Source: Phycisphaerae bacterium (GTDB taxonomy: Bacteria > Chloroflexota > Anaerolineae > 4572-78 > J111). Taken from it: a DNA stretch of 64,000 bases. The stretch is from NCBI GenBank assembly GCA_028285035.1, contig JANQQF010000122.1:1-64000 (forward strand). Direction: 5' to 3'. Positions 41,833-52,572 of this stretch are shown in pieces (the stretch's first letter is position 1; every line of letters starts with the position of its first letter). The notes under the pieces were generated by a model. That model ran no database searches. It was not told the DNA's origin and saw only the letters and a list, made by a program, of their open reading frames with translations. The translations under genes and the position numbers were made by a program.

Positions 41833-44769
41833 CTATGCCAGCCACGCGACCAACTGAGAGTCATTCAACTCCCGGTTCAAAGCCAACGCCTGCGCTTTCG
41901 CCTTGGCACTTTCTACGATCTCACCGATTTCAGCATACAGTTCATGTAGGTAGAAGTAGAGGTAGGCCTGCTCGTAGGGATCTTCTAGTTCAACAAATAT
42001 GGCCAGCGCTTCATTGAGCAAGGTTTGGGCCGGCTGATACGCCTTTTGGGTTTGATGCAGCAGGCCCAGTTGTACCTTGACAATCCCTTCCCAACGCAAA
42101 CTCCCTTGCTTTTTGAAGCTGCCTAAACAGTCGTAACCTAAGGCCAGCGCCTCATCATTTTGCTGCTGTAGCCTATAGAGTACGGTCTGTTCATAAAGAA
42201 CCGCAGCGTATTCCCCCAGATCATCCAATTGGCGACTAATCTGTGACGCTTCGCTTAAGCAACGCTCGGCTTCGTCATACGCACCCGACATCAGATGAAC
42301 CCGCCCCAAAAAGCGAAGGGTTTCAACATAGCAGGCAGACTTGGAGAGTTGGTGTTGCAACGCCATCGATTGTTCCAGATTACGATACGCGCTTTCCACA
42401 TCTTGATTGAGGGTGAGATGACAGATCGCGCTTAAGTTTAAGTTCTTCGCTACACCAAGCCAATCCTCTGCCGCTTCAAACGTCTGTTGCGACGCCTCAA
42501 AAAGAATCAAAGCCTTCTCATCTTCAGCCTGTTCACTTTTAATGACCCCCAGCAGGTATTGGCTCTCAGCCAAACCCAACGTGTCCTCCAGGTTGACAAA
42601 ATTCTTTATTGCTTCTTCCAAACGTGTTTCGGCCAATTGATAATCATCGATCTCGATCTCAATCTCGGCCAGCCGCAACTGAGTTCGGGCCAAGGCAGGC
42701 TGATCCTCCAGCGCGCTAGCTGCGGCCAAGGCCAGACCCAGACCGATTCGCATGTCGCTAAAACGCACCTGCCGAAACCACGGCTCATCCAACGCCTGCA
42801 CCAAATCCAGCACCAAAGGCCACGCTTTTAGCCCGTGGGCTTTACGGATTGCAGCCAACAGGTTGGCCCACTCCGGCTTGAGTTCACCGTAATCCGTCTG
42901 ATGATCACGGACAAAGTGAACAAAGTAGTCGGCAAAGGCACGGTTAACCTCGGGGGTGCGATCAGCCAGTTTGTCCGCCGCGAATTGGCGCACCAAACTA
43001 TGCATTGAATAGCGTTCGGAGTCTTGCTGCTGTTGTAACAACGACTTTTCGCAGAGCAGATCGAGATCAATGAACTGGGCGCCCGCCACCTGTTTGGCGG
43101 CGTCAGCAGAAAAGCTGCTGGGAAAAACGGACAGAGCGGCCAACACATCCTGCCCCTCGGCCTCAAGCAACGCCCACGAGGTTTCAAAGACCGCCCGCAT
43201 ACTCCGGTGGCGGGGATCGATATCGCGCAGCCGGGTGCTCAGGAAGTCGAGCGACTGGCCGATGGAGTCGATGATTTGGGGCAATGAGCGCCGCCGCACC
43301 CAGGCTGCGGCCAAGGCAATCCCCAGTGGCAAGCCATCCACCAACGCACAGATGTGGCGGACTTGGGTCAAATTTTCAGTAGATATGATAAAATCATTCC
43401 GGGCCATCTGCCCCCGCTCAGCGAACATCGCCTCGGCGGCCTGAAGGTCCAAAGCCCCGATCTTGGCCTCATCAATCACCGCCTCACCGGCCGGCAGGCC
43501 GTCAAGCATCACCACCGACTCTGCCTCAAAGTTGAGGGGTTCGCGGGAGGTGGCTAAAATCGCGACCTGTGTGGCCCGTTTGAGCCAGTCGGGGATAAAG
43601 TCAATCTCATCCAGTACCCCATCACAATTATCCAGGATCAGCAACACCTGCTTGTCCCGCAAAATCGCCAGCACCTGCTCGCCCGTCAATTGCTTGTCTG
43701 CCTCAGCCAAGCCTGCTGCCTCACCAACGGCAATTTTGATTTGCTCCGCGCCCCCTTTGATCGCGACCAGCGAGACAAACCACACGCCATCAGGAAAACT
43801 GGCTTTAACCTGCTGCCCCACCTCAATCGCCAGCCGTGTTTTGCCCACGCCACCCGTCCCTACCAGGGTGATAAGACGATAGGTGGGGTCCACCAGCCGT
43901 TGTAACAGGTGGGCTTGTTCGGTTTGACGACCAAAAAAGCGGCTGGCTTGCAGCGGTAGATTGTTCGGTGTGGTCACCTCGCCGAGCTGGGGTAGGGCTT
44001 GATCGAAGATTTGTTGCCGAAGCCGCTGTGTTTCCGCCTCCGGCTGAGCACCTAACTCATCCCACAACTGCTGTTCACATTGCTCAAATTGAGCCAAGGC
44101 CGCATTGCGGTCACCGAGCTGATAGAAGGCCAGCATCAGATCCCGATGGCCTGCTTCCAGCCACGGCTCTAAGGCCAATTGACGTTGCGCCACGGCCAAT
44201 ACCTCATTCCACGCACCCTGCGCCAGCAACGCTTCCCGCAGCAGAGTCATCGCCTCCAAAGCCCGCTGCTGAAAATGCTCCCGCTGGGTCACCAACCACG
44301 CCTCCCACATGTCGCTGGGGAAATTCAGCCCGGCTAACAACTCACCTCGTACCAAATCAACCGCCGCTTGCAATTCCGCCAAACAGGTGGGGCAGCCGGC
44401 CAACTGGCGATGGGCGTGGTTCTCTACCGTCTGCAGATGCTGTTCAAAGTGGGCGACATCGATGACGATGTCGGAGCCGGTCCGCAGGGTGATTTGCTTG
44501 CGATCAATTTCAAACCAAGGCGGCGTAGCCTCGTCATCGCCGAGCGCCCGCCGTAGCCGGGTCAGGCGATTGCGCAGATAGGTCAGGGCTTCTTTGTTGG
44601 GGCGGTCTGGAGAGAGCAATCCGGCCAAGGTATCCCGCCGTTGGGGTGCGCCTTGATGCACGGCCAAATAGACCAGCAACGCTCGCAAGGCATCGGTGCG
44701 GAATTCGGCAGGTATTTCGTTGATAGTGACCGTGAACGGGCCGAGGAGGTTGATTCGTAGTTCGCTCAT
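41833..44769 (-). CDS. SARP-type regulator with BTAD, NB-ARC and TPR domains (1)
   Basis: The 978-residue protein has an N-terminal winged helix (MSELRINLLGPFTVTINEIP; LTYLRNRLTRLRRALGD), a BTAD domain (about 95-245), an NB-ARC ATPase with Walker A GTGGVGKTRLA and Walker B LLILDNCDGVLDE, and a C-terminal set of at least seven TPRs. AfsR/SARP regulators activate transcription after nucleotide-dependent oligomerisation, and their TPRs usually receive a protein or peptide signal. ATG 44769 was chosen; a GTG-type extension would be encoded by the ACCATT repeat. It ends 8 bases from the convergent HExxH peptidase gene. A four-helix-bundle gene lies just upstream on the same strand. Confidence 0.92.
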   Translation of the reverse strand: MSELRINLLGPFTVTINEIPAEFRTDALRALLVYLAVHQGAPQRRDTLAGLLSPDRPNKEALTYLRNRLTRLRRALGDDEATPPWFEIDRKQITLRTGSDIVIDVAHFEQHLQTVENHAHRQLAGCPTCLAELQAAVDLVRGELLAGLNFPSDMWEAWLVTQREHFQQRALEAMTLLREALLAQGAWNEVLAVAQRQLALEPWLEAGHRDLMLAFYQLGDRNAALAQFEQCEQQLWDELGAQPEAETQRLRQQIFDQALPQLGEVTTPNNLPLQASRFFGRQTEQAHLLQRLVDPTYRLITLVGTGGVGKTRLAIEVGQQVKASFPDGVWFVSLVAIKGGAEQIKIAVGEAAGLAEADKQLTGEQVLAILRDKQVLLILDNCDGVLDEIDFIPDWLKRATQVAILATSREPLNFEAESVVMLDGLPAGEAVIDEAKIGALDLQAAEAMFAERGQMARNDFIISTENLTQVRHICALVDGLPLGIALAAAWVRRRSLPQIIDSIGQSLDFLSTRLRDIDPRHRSMRAVFETSWALLEAEGQDVLAALSVFPSSFSADAAKQVAGAQFIDLDLLCEKSLLQQQQDSERYSMHSLVRQFAADKLADRTPEVNRAFADYFVHFVRDHQTDYGELKPEWANLLAAIRKAHGLKAWPLVLDLVQALDEPWFRQVRFSDMRIGLGLALAAASALEDQPALARTQLRLAEIEIEIDDYQLAETRLEEAIKNFVNLEDTLGLAESQYLLGVIKSEQAEDEKALILFEASQQTFEAAEDWLGVAKNLNLSAICHLTLNQDVESAYRNLEQSMALQHQLSKSACYVETLRFLGRVHLMSGAYDEAERCLSEASQISRQLDDLGEYAAVLYEQTVLYRLQQQNDEALALGYDCLGSFKKQGSLRWEGIVKVQLGLLHQTQKAYQPAQTLLNEALAIFVELEDPYEQAYLYFYLHELYAEIGEIVESAKAKAQALALNRELNDSQLVAWLA

Positions 44770-44770
44770 A

Positions 44771-44864
44771 AAAACAATGGTAAATGGTGAATGGTGAATT
44801 ATCAACGGTAAATGATTTTTGGTTTACCATTCACCATTGGCAATTTACCATTTACCATTGATTT
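44771..44864. repeat. ACCATT-type inverted repeat, including copy 1 of a 54-bp direct repeat
   Basis: The left arm aatggtaaatggtgaatggtg (44776 onward) can pair with accattcaccattggcaattt (44826 onward). Positions 44811-44864 are identical over 54 bases to 45279-45332. This copy overlaps the 3' end of the four-helix-bundle gene and supplies its last codons. Confidence 0.85.
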
Positions 44865-45218
44865 CCTTTTCCCCAATGCTGTTTGAATACTCGCGTTCAC
44901 AATCCGACAAAGCTGTTCGCATTCATCCTTAATGCTGACCAGTTTGGCTTCTGGCAAAAGTTCACTCCGCAAAATGATTTGTAGATTGATGTTCGACTCA
45001 TTGAGTTCTTTATGCACCACGCGCATTTTGTGAACAAAATCTCGCTTACTTTCGGCAGCCCGTGCCTCGCCATAGTTAAAAGCAGGTGAGGTGCCACTAC
45101 GAACAAGCTGACTGCTCAAGTGCTTCCCCGCCACCGTTTTTGGCATCGCCTCGCACAACCGAATAATCCGTACTGCAAAGTCAACGAGGCGTTCTTCAAT
45201 ATCATCACCTTTCGCCAT
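44802..45218 (-). CDS. Four-helix-bundle protein (S23/IVS-type)
   Basis: The 138-residue product matches the short four-helix-bundle family first seen as intervening-sequence proteins of 23S rRNA genes (S23-like). Motifs: AVRIIRLCEAMPKTVAGKHL, LVRSGTSPAFNYGEARAAES, FVHKMRVVHKELNESNI. Members are usually about 120 residues with unknown function and often stand alone. The tail after ALGKRK (SMVNGKLPMVNGKPKII) is encoded by the repeat, so it was added by repeat insertion. An SD (aaggagtg) precedes the ATG. A neighbouring SARP regulator gene starts 32 bases downstream, possibly on one transcript. Confidence 0.85.
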   Translation of the reverse strand: MAKGDDIEERLVDFAVRIIRLCEAMPKTVAGKHLSSQLVRSGTSPAFNYGEARAAESKRDFVHKMRVVHKELNESNINLQIILRSELLPEAKLVSIKDECEQLCRIVNASIQTALGKRKSMVNGKLPMVNGKPKIIYR

Positions 45219-45239
45219 TACTCACTCCTTTTAAGGATC

Positions 45240-45332
45240 ATTGAGGGGTGAATAGTAAATGGCAAGCAGTAAATTGTCAATGATTTTTGGTTTACCATTC
45301 ACCATTGGCAATTTACCATTTACCATTGATTT
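45240..45332. repeat. ACCATT-type repeat, including copy 2 of the 54-bp direct repeat
   Basis: Positions 45279-45332 repeat 44811-44864 exactly and in the same orientation; the gaatagtaaatggcaagcagtaaatt arm precedes it. Lying just upstream of the four-helix-bundle start (45218, minus strand), it would fall in that gene's promoter or leader. Confidence 0.85.
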
Positions 45333-45469
45333 TCTACCATTCAAAACGCACCCGAACACCCTTCTCCCTGGGTGCGTTATGGGTGCGAGGCCTTCGTATC
45401 TTGTGGCTGTCAATACGGCTCAACCAGAGCCGGACAAAAACCACATTACATAGCTACGGAGGCTAAGTT

Positions 45470-45586
45470 ATGAAACAGTTAAAAAATTGGAAACTTATTG
45501 CAATTGCAACCATCTTCTCAGTGATTGCAGCAGCCCAGCCTGTCGTCACCTACGCGTCAGGGTGCGCTGGGCATACAGGTTGCTAA
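45470..45586 (+). CDS. Small secreted Cys-containing peptide (38 residues)
   Basis: A short gene reads MKQLKNWKLIAIATIFSVIA, then AAQPVVTYASGCAGHTGC and stop. The basic N-terminus plus hydrophobic core is a signal peptide; cleavage after TYA would release SGCAGHTGC, a nine-residue peptide with two Cys that could form a disulfide. The start has an SD-like ggagg at 45458-45462 (eight bases before ATG). A hairpin with a T tract follows at 45638-45667. No modification or export enzymes are adjacent. It lies between two regulators with C-terminal TPRs, which often bind peptides. A signalling or antimicrobial peptide is possible; neither is shown. Random origin of such a coherent signal is unlikely but not excluded. 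Confidence 0.65.
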   Translation: MKQLKNWKLIAIATIFSVIAAAQPVVTYASGCAGHTGC

Positions 45587-45637
45587 ACAACCCAACCCAC
45601 ACCTTAATAACTGAAATGTAAGAAGTACTTAGAATGG

Positions 45638-45667
45638 CCGAGTTTGTCAGTGACAACTCGGTCTTTT
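45638..45667 (+). terminator. Probable terminator of the small peptide gene
   Basis: Arms ccgagtt (45638-45644) and aactcgg (45655-45661) with further gtca/tgac pairing, followed by tctttt. It lies 52 bases after the peptide stop codon. Confidence 0.7.
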
Positions 45668-45871
45668 CTGTTAAATAACAACAACTGTAGCGTTAGCATC
45701 CTGAGTAGCTCTGATATAGTTCCAGAGCGTATCGAAGGGTGCGGCTCCACCGATGAATCTTTGCCAACCCGCATCCTTCGATACACCTACGTTACACTTC
45801 GGCAGGGTGCATTTCTGTTTGGGGCACGCCTGCTCCCAACCTTCGCGTGGGACTAAAGCCGCCACGCTATC

Positions 45872-46008
45872 ATAGGTCAAAGGAGACTAAAGTCCCCTCG
45901 CTCGCCTGCTTCAGCGGGCTTCAACCTACTATAGGCCGGGGATTTATTCCCGACCGAAGCTCGAGCCGAACGTCGGCCCAATTCTCCCCCCATAACTGAA
46001 ATGCACCC
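45872..46008. repeat. Dispersed hairpin-rich repeat, copy 2
   Basis: Nearly identical to the first 138 bases of the window and in the same orientation, with the same internal hairpins. It lies 48 bases from the 3' end of the second SARP regulator. Confidence 0.9.
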
Positions 46009-46055
46009 ACTTCGGCACTCAGGTTGCTATCGTAGTAGTTCATATAACCTCTGTA

Positions 46056-49000
46056 CTACACCTCTTCATCAACAGATACACTCAAATAACGTTCAACAGC
46101 CGTGGCCCGTTCGAGAAAGATTGGGTTTTGGATGGCTTTGGCCAGAGCCATGGCTTGCGTGCTGTATTCTTTGGCTCGGCTACTGTCGTTACCCCGGCTC
46201 AAAAGCTCGGCCAAGCCAATTAGCACATCACACTCGGTATGTTTTAGATTATCCTCTTGAGCAATCTTTAAGGCTTGATTGTACAAAGCCTCTGCCTGCT
46301 TTGTGTCAGCCTGTGTTTTGCTCGTCTCGGCTAGATGATACAGGGCCATCGCCATCGAAGAATGAGACCCGATTAACTCCGAAATCTCTAACCCTTGTTC
46401 CAGGCTTTCGACGGCCAAATCAGTTTTGCCGAGTAGCCGATAGTTTCGACCAAGATTAACATAAATTTCTCCTTGACTGATTAGATTACCACTAATGGTT
46501 ACTAATTCAAGACCCAGTTGTAAATAATGGTGGGCACTCAGAAAGTCACCTTGTTCAGTGGCAATGATACTGAGATTGTTTAATAGTGTCGATTGTTGAT
46601 GATGGTTGTCTAATTTTGCACAAAGAGACAAGGCTTCCTCCCAAGACTGTTGAGCTGCTGGCAAATCACCCTGATGGTAGGTCACAACCCCTATACTATT
46701 GAGGCTGCCACTCAAGGCCTGCAAGTTATCGATGGCTCGCCAAGCAGCACAGGCCTGTTGGAGATGATTGAGAGCAGTAACATAGTTGCTTTGGATGTCG
46801 TTGATGATGCCTAGATGGTGGTGGCTCCAGCCGAGGAGCAGGCTATCATCAAAGTCATGGGCGATGGTGAGGGCGTGGTTAAGCTTGCCATCTGATGCAT
46901 CATATTCTCCCAGCCGCCACAGGGCTTCACCCCACAGTACGTGCCCCATTCCTTCTGCCCCTTGATCAGCGACTTGTACAGCTAATGGCAAAACCACTTT
47001 GAGTGTTTGAATCGCGGGGCGATAACGACCCAAGCGAATCTGGAAGCGACTCCGCTCTAAACCGGACCGGATGGCCAAGACGAGACCCTTAGCCTCCCAG
47101 ATCCGGGCTGTACGTAGCGTTGTATACATTACGCCTTCTGCCTCGTGCGCCAAACCACGTAACTGGTGGTAAATCGAGAGCGAGGTCAGAGCGTTCAAGA
47201 GCAAATCAACCTTACATTCAGCCAAACCCGTTTGCCAAGCCTGTCGAATATTAGCCATATCCGCTTCAATCTCGACCATCACTGCTTGGGGGGCGCTTGT
47301 CTGTAACGCTTCGGTGTGCTGGGCCAAGAGGGTAAGATAGTAGTGGGTATGTTTTTGGGGTGTTTGATCAGTCGCAGCGCGATGCTCGGCGGCAAATGCG
47401 CGAACCACGGCGTGTAGTTTATAACGATTGATCGTTGAGTCATATGAAAGTAGCGACTTGTCGCTCAACGTGACAAGCTGCTGGGTTTTGGTCCCAGTGA
47501 TTTGCCGAGCTGCAGCTTCTGTAAACCCGCCACGAAAGACAGCCAATTGCGCCAGTCGTTGTTGCAAGGATGGGGTCAAAGTCTGCCAAGACATGTCAAA
47601 GACAAGCTTGAGGTTGCGGTGGCGTTGTGGGACATCACGTAACGAGGTAGTGAGGGTTGCAAAATTCCCCTCTAATTCCGCTGCAATTTCCTGGGCCGTT
47701 GTCTGACGGGTGAGACCAGCCGCCAACTCAATTGCCAAGGGCAACCCCTCCACCAGACGGCAGATTTGACCCATTGCCGTCAGTTCATCTGCTGAAATAC
47801 CTCCACGTCGCTGCTGGGCCTGACGCGCTGCGAAGAGGTCAACCGCGTCGAAGCTCGTCTCATTTGTCTCATCGGTCGGATATTCTAACCCAGTCAACGA
47901 TATTACCCACTCTGCCTGAAGCCGCAACGCCTCTCGCGAGGTGACCAGCAATTGCACCGTTTCACTATGCCGAAAAATATCTTGCACCAGCTGAACGGTC
48001 GCTTCAAGCAAATGTTCAGCGTTGTCGAGGATAATCAACATCTGTTTGTGTTGCAGGTGGGTCAGTAGTTGCTCAATCGGCTTTTTAGATCCACTCAACC
48101 GCAGATCCAGCACCGTGGCAATTTCAACAGCGATAGCTTCGGCCACATCTGCATCATCTGTATCAATTGGCGCCAGTTCAACCAGCCAAATCCCATCCCG
48201 ATATTTATCAAGACGGCTGCGAGCAATCGTAGTAGCAAGCCGTGTTTTGCCCACGCCGCCCTCCCCCACAATGGTGACCAAACGACACCAGGACTGATCT
48301 AACCGGGCGTCAATTTCTTGCTGCACGACGGTTCGGCCAAAAAATTGGTTATGCGGAGCGGGCAAGTTGTGGCGATTGATGGGTGTGGGCTGTTCAATGA
48401 CAAGCGTGGGGGTCGGTCGAGCGTCGATGAGTAAGTCTGTCATAGCTGCGGGTGGCGCAATATCCAACTCCCGATGAAACAAATCAGCACAATACTTGTA
48501 ATGGACTTTGGCCTCGTGAGCCTGATCGTTTTCGACCAACAATTGAATCAAAAGGGTGTGGGCTGTCTCGTTGAGCGCATCCACCTCGAGCCAGCGACGG
48601 GTAATGGACACCCCCTGATCCAGTTCATTCGCGGCGCGGGCATATTGTCCTAACTTCTCATACGCGGCCCTGACTTGTTGATGAATATGATCGCGGGTGG
48701 TCGTCACCCACGCGTCAAAACGGGGAGCATCAGGCAAATAAAAATCGGCCAGGAAGTGCCCCTGATAGGCACCAAGGGCTTTTTGGAGGGGAGCGGCCTT
48801 TTCAGCAGTGTCAACAGGGCCAAATTCCAGCAATATGTTCAACAAATGGACCGCATCGATCTGCTCTCGATGCTCTGGGGCAAGGGCCAGCGATTTACGA
48901 GTCACCACCAGGGCTTCATCAACCTGCTTTCTTAGGCGGGTCAAGGTCGTACGCAAGTTACTGAGGGCCTGCTGGGTTGAGCGACCATCCCACAGCAAAT

Positions 49001-49142
49001 CAGCGATAAATTCACGTGAGTGTGTTTGTCCAGTTTGGGCTAAATAAATGAGGAGGGCCACCTCTTTTTGGCTGCGAAAGTGGCTTAACGGCACGCCGTT
49101 TTTGTATAGCGAAACCTCGCCAAGTAGGGTAAACGACAACAT
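46056..49142 (-). CDS. SARP-type regulator with BTAD, NB-ARC and TPR domains (2)
   Basis: The 1028-residue protein has the same domain order as the regulator at 41833: winged helix (FTLLGEVSLYKNGVPLSHFR; LSNLRTTLTRLRKQ), BTAD (about 95-240), and NB-ARC with Walker A GEGGVGKTRLA and Walker B MLIILDNAEHLLE. Eight or more TPRs follow (LLGWSHHHLGIINDIQSNYV; LISQGEIYVNLGRNYRLLGK). They are paralogs rather than copies; sequence identity is limited outside motifs. Expected role: ATP-controlled transcription activator. Target genes are unknown. It is separated from the peptide gene by a repeat element. Confidence 0.92.
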   Translation of the reverse strand: MLSFTLLGEVSLYKNGVPLSHFRSQKEVALLIYLAQTGQTHSREFIADLLWDGRSTQQALSNLRTTLTRLRKQVDEALVVTRKSLALAPEHREQIDAVHLLNILLEFGPVDTAEKAAPLQKALGAYQGHFLADFYLPDAPRFDAWVTTTRDHIHQQVRAAYEKLGQYARAANELDQGVSITRRWLEVDALNETAHTLLIQLLVENDQAHEAKVHYKYCADLFHRELDIAPPAAMTDLLIDARPTPTLVIEQPTPINRHNLPAPHNQFFGRTVVQQEIDARLDQSWCRLVTIVGEGGVGKTRLATTIARSRLDKYRDGIWLVELAPIDTDDADVAEAIAVEIATVLDLRLSGSKKPIEQLLTHLQHKQMLIILDNAEHLLEATVQLVQDIFRHSETVQLLVTSREALRLQAEWVISLTGLEYPTDETNETSFDAVDLFAARQAQQRRGGISADELTAMGQICRLVEGLPLAIELAAGLTRQTTAQEIAAELEGNFATLTTSLRDVPQRHRNLKLVFDMSWQTLTPSLQQRLAQLAVFRGGFTEAAARQITGTKTQQLVTLSDKSLLSYDSTINRYKLHAVVRAFAAEHRAATDQTPQKHTHYYLTLLAQHTEALQTSAPQAVMVEIEADMANIRQAWQTGLAECKVDLLLNALTSLSIYHQLRGLAHEAEGVMYTTLRTARIWEAKGLVLAIRSGLERSRFQIRLGRYRPAIQTLKVVLPLAVQVADQGAEGMGHVLWGEALWRLGEYDASDGKLNHALTIAHDFDDSLLLGWSHHHLGIINDIQSNYVTALNHLQQACAAWRAIDNLQALSGSLNSIGVVTYHQGDLPAAQQSWEEALSLCAKLDNHHQQSTLLNNLSIIATEQGDFLSAHHYLQLGLELVTISGNLISQGEIYVNLGRNYRLLGKTDLAVESLEQGLEISELIGSHSSMAMALYHLAETSKTQADTKQAEALYNQALKIAQEDNLKHTECDVLIGLAELLSRGNDSSRAKEYSTQAMALAKAIQNPIFLERATAVERYLSVSVDEEV

Positions 49143-51833
<2,691 letters not shown>

Positions 51834-51841
51834 TTCAGTAA

Positions 51842-51900
51842 TGTAGGGGTGTCCCTTGTGGGCACCCAAGAGCGGGCAAGCACAAGGCATTGCCCCTACA
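51842..51900. repeat. Palindromic dispersed element TGTAGGGG...CCCCTACA
   Basis: Arms tgtaggggtgtcccttgtg and cacaaggcattgcccctaca are inverted copies with small differences, spanning 59 bases. A further cgcccctaca occurs at 51976-51985, so two overlapping units may be present. It lies between converging genes and could form a long hairpin. Confidence 0.8.
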
Positions 51901-51986
51901 AAAACCGATACTCTCGTGGGCGAGGCAAATCCATTGCATATTCAGATTTCAACGCATTTGTCTTTAGATTTGCCGTCGCCCCTACA

Positions 51987-52571
51987 TTATTCATCAAATG
52001 ATTCCGCCTCGTCTTCAGCGGTCTTGAGCATCAGATGGGGTGGCAATTCCCAGCCATTCGGTGTTTGACGACCCAGCGCATAGCCGTCGAGGGCAGATAG
52101 CTTGCCTCGCCAGAAGATGCCCGGTTGATGGAAAGGGGGGATAGAGTCACCCGAATCAGGGTGGAAGCGGGCATCACGGAGATGGATATAGGTTGTCCGT
52201 GATGCTTCAACTACATTGGGATTAATCCCAAAGTTAACCCCCTCTTCTGCGATGGTATCCAGCCAATGATCCCCATACTCATCTGGCCCAATAATATATC
52301 CAGAGACAAGGCTGCCGTTGATATTGAGTGTGATGCCAACCGGTTCAATTATAATTGCAGCGATGGCCATGATTAGGCTCAAGTAAGGGTCGTCAATTTT
52401 CTGCGCTTTGACCTGAGTAAGCGCCCTCAACTTCTCTTCAATATCTTCAATCTCTGTCAGAATTTCAACCGGCGTATTAATCCCTTGTCTGGCTTCTTTT
52501 TCTTTTAATTTTTGCAGTCGGCGTTCATGCTCTTGAATAAGCTTATTGATGGCTTGTTTGTTATCGGTCAT
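51987..52571 (-). CDS. Small coiled-coil protein coupled to the restriction enzyme, GvpU-like core
   Basis: The 194-residue product has an N-terminal helical coiled coil (about 1-58; LIQEHERRLQKLKEKEARQG then TPVEILTEIEDIEEKLRAL). This resembles short helical modules seen at the ends of many cyanobacterial and Chloroflexota signalling/conflict proteins. The middle part (PYLSLIMAIAAIII; GITLNINGSLVSGYIIGPDE) resembles the GvpU-type fold, and a proline-rich C-terminus follows. Its ATG begins one base after the stop codon of the MmeI-like gene, so translation is coupled and the proteins probably work together. Function unknown; family similarities are from pattern memory. Confidence 0.6.
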   Translation of the reverse strand: MTDNKQAINKLIQEHERRLQKLKEKEARQGINTPVEILTEIEDIEEKLRALTQVKAQKIDDPYLSLIMAIAAIIIEPVGITLNINGSLVSGYIIGPDEYGDHWLDTIAEEGVNFGINPNVVEASRTTYIHLRDARFHPDSGDSIPPFHQPGIFWRGKLSALDGYALGRQTPNGWELPPHLMLKTAEDEAESFDE

Positions 52572-52572
52572 A

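Larger units (their letters stand above)
45587..46055. other. Intergenic region with terminator and dispersed repeat
   Basis: About 470 bases. Apart from the hairpin at 45638-45667 and the repeat at 45872-46008, it contains cgtatcgaagggtgcgg and gcatccttcgatac (about 45729 and 45771), which are inverted copies forming a stem. No gene is supported. Confidence 0.55.

Noticed and set aside
45231..45413. Small minus-strand frame reading KSMVNGKLPMVNGKPKII
   Set aside because: It is a translation of the second ACCATT-type repeat copy, not an independent gene.
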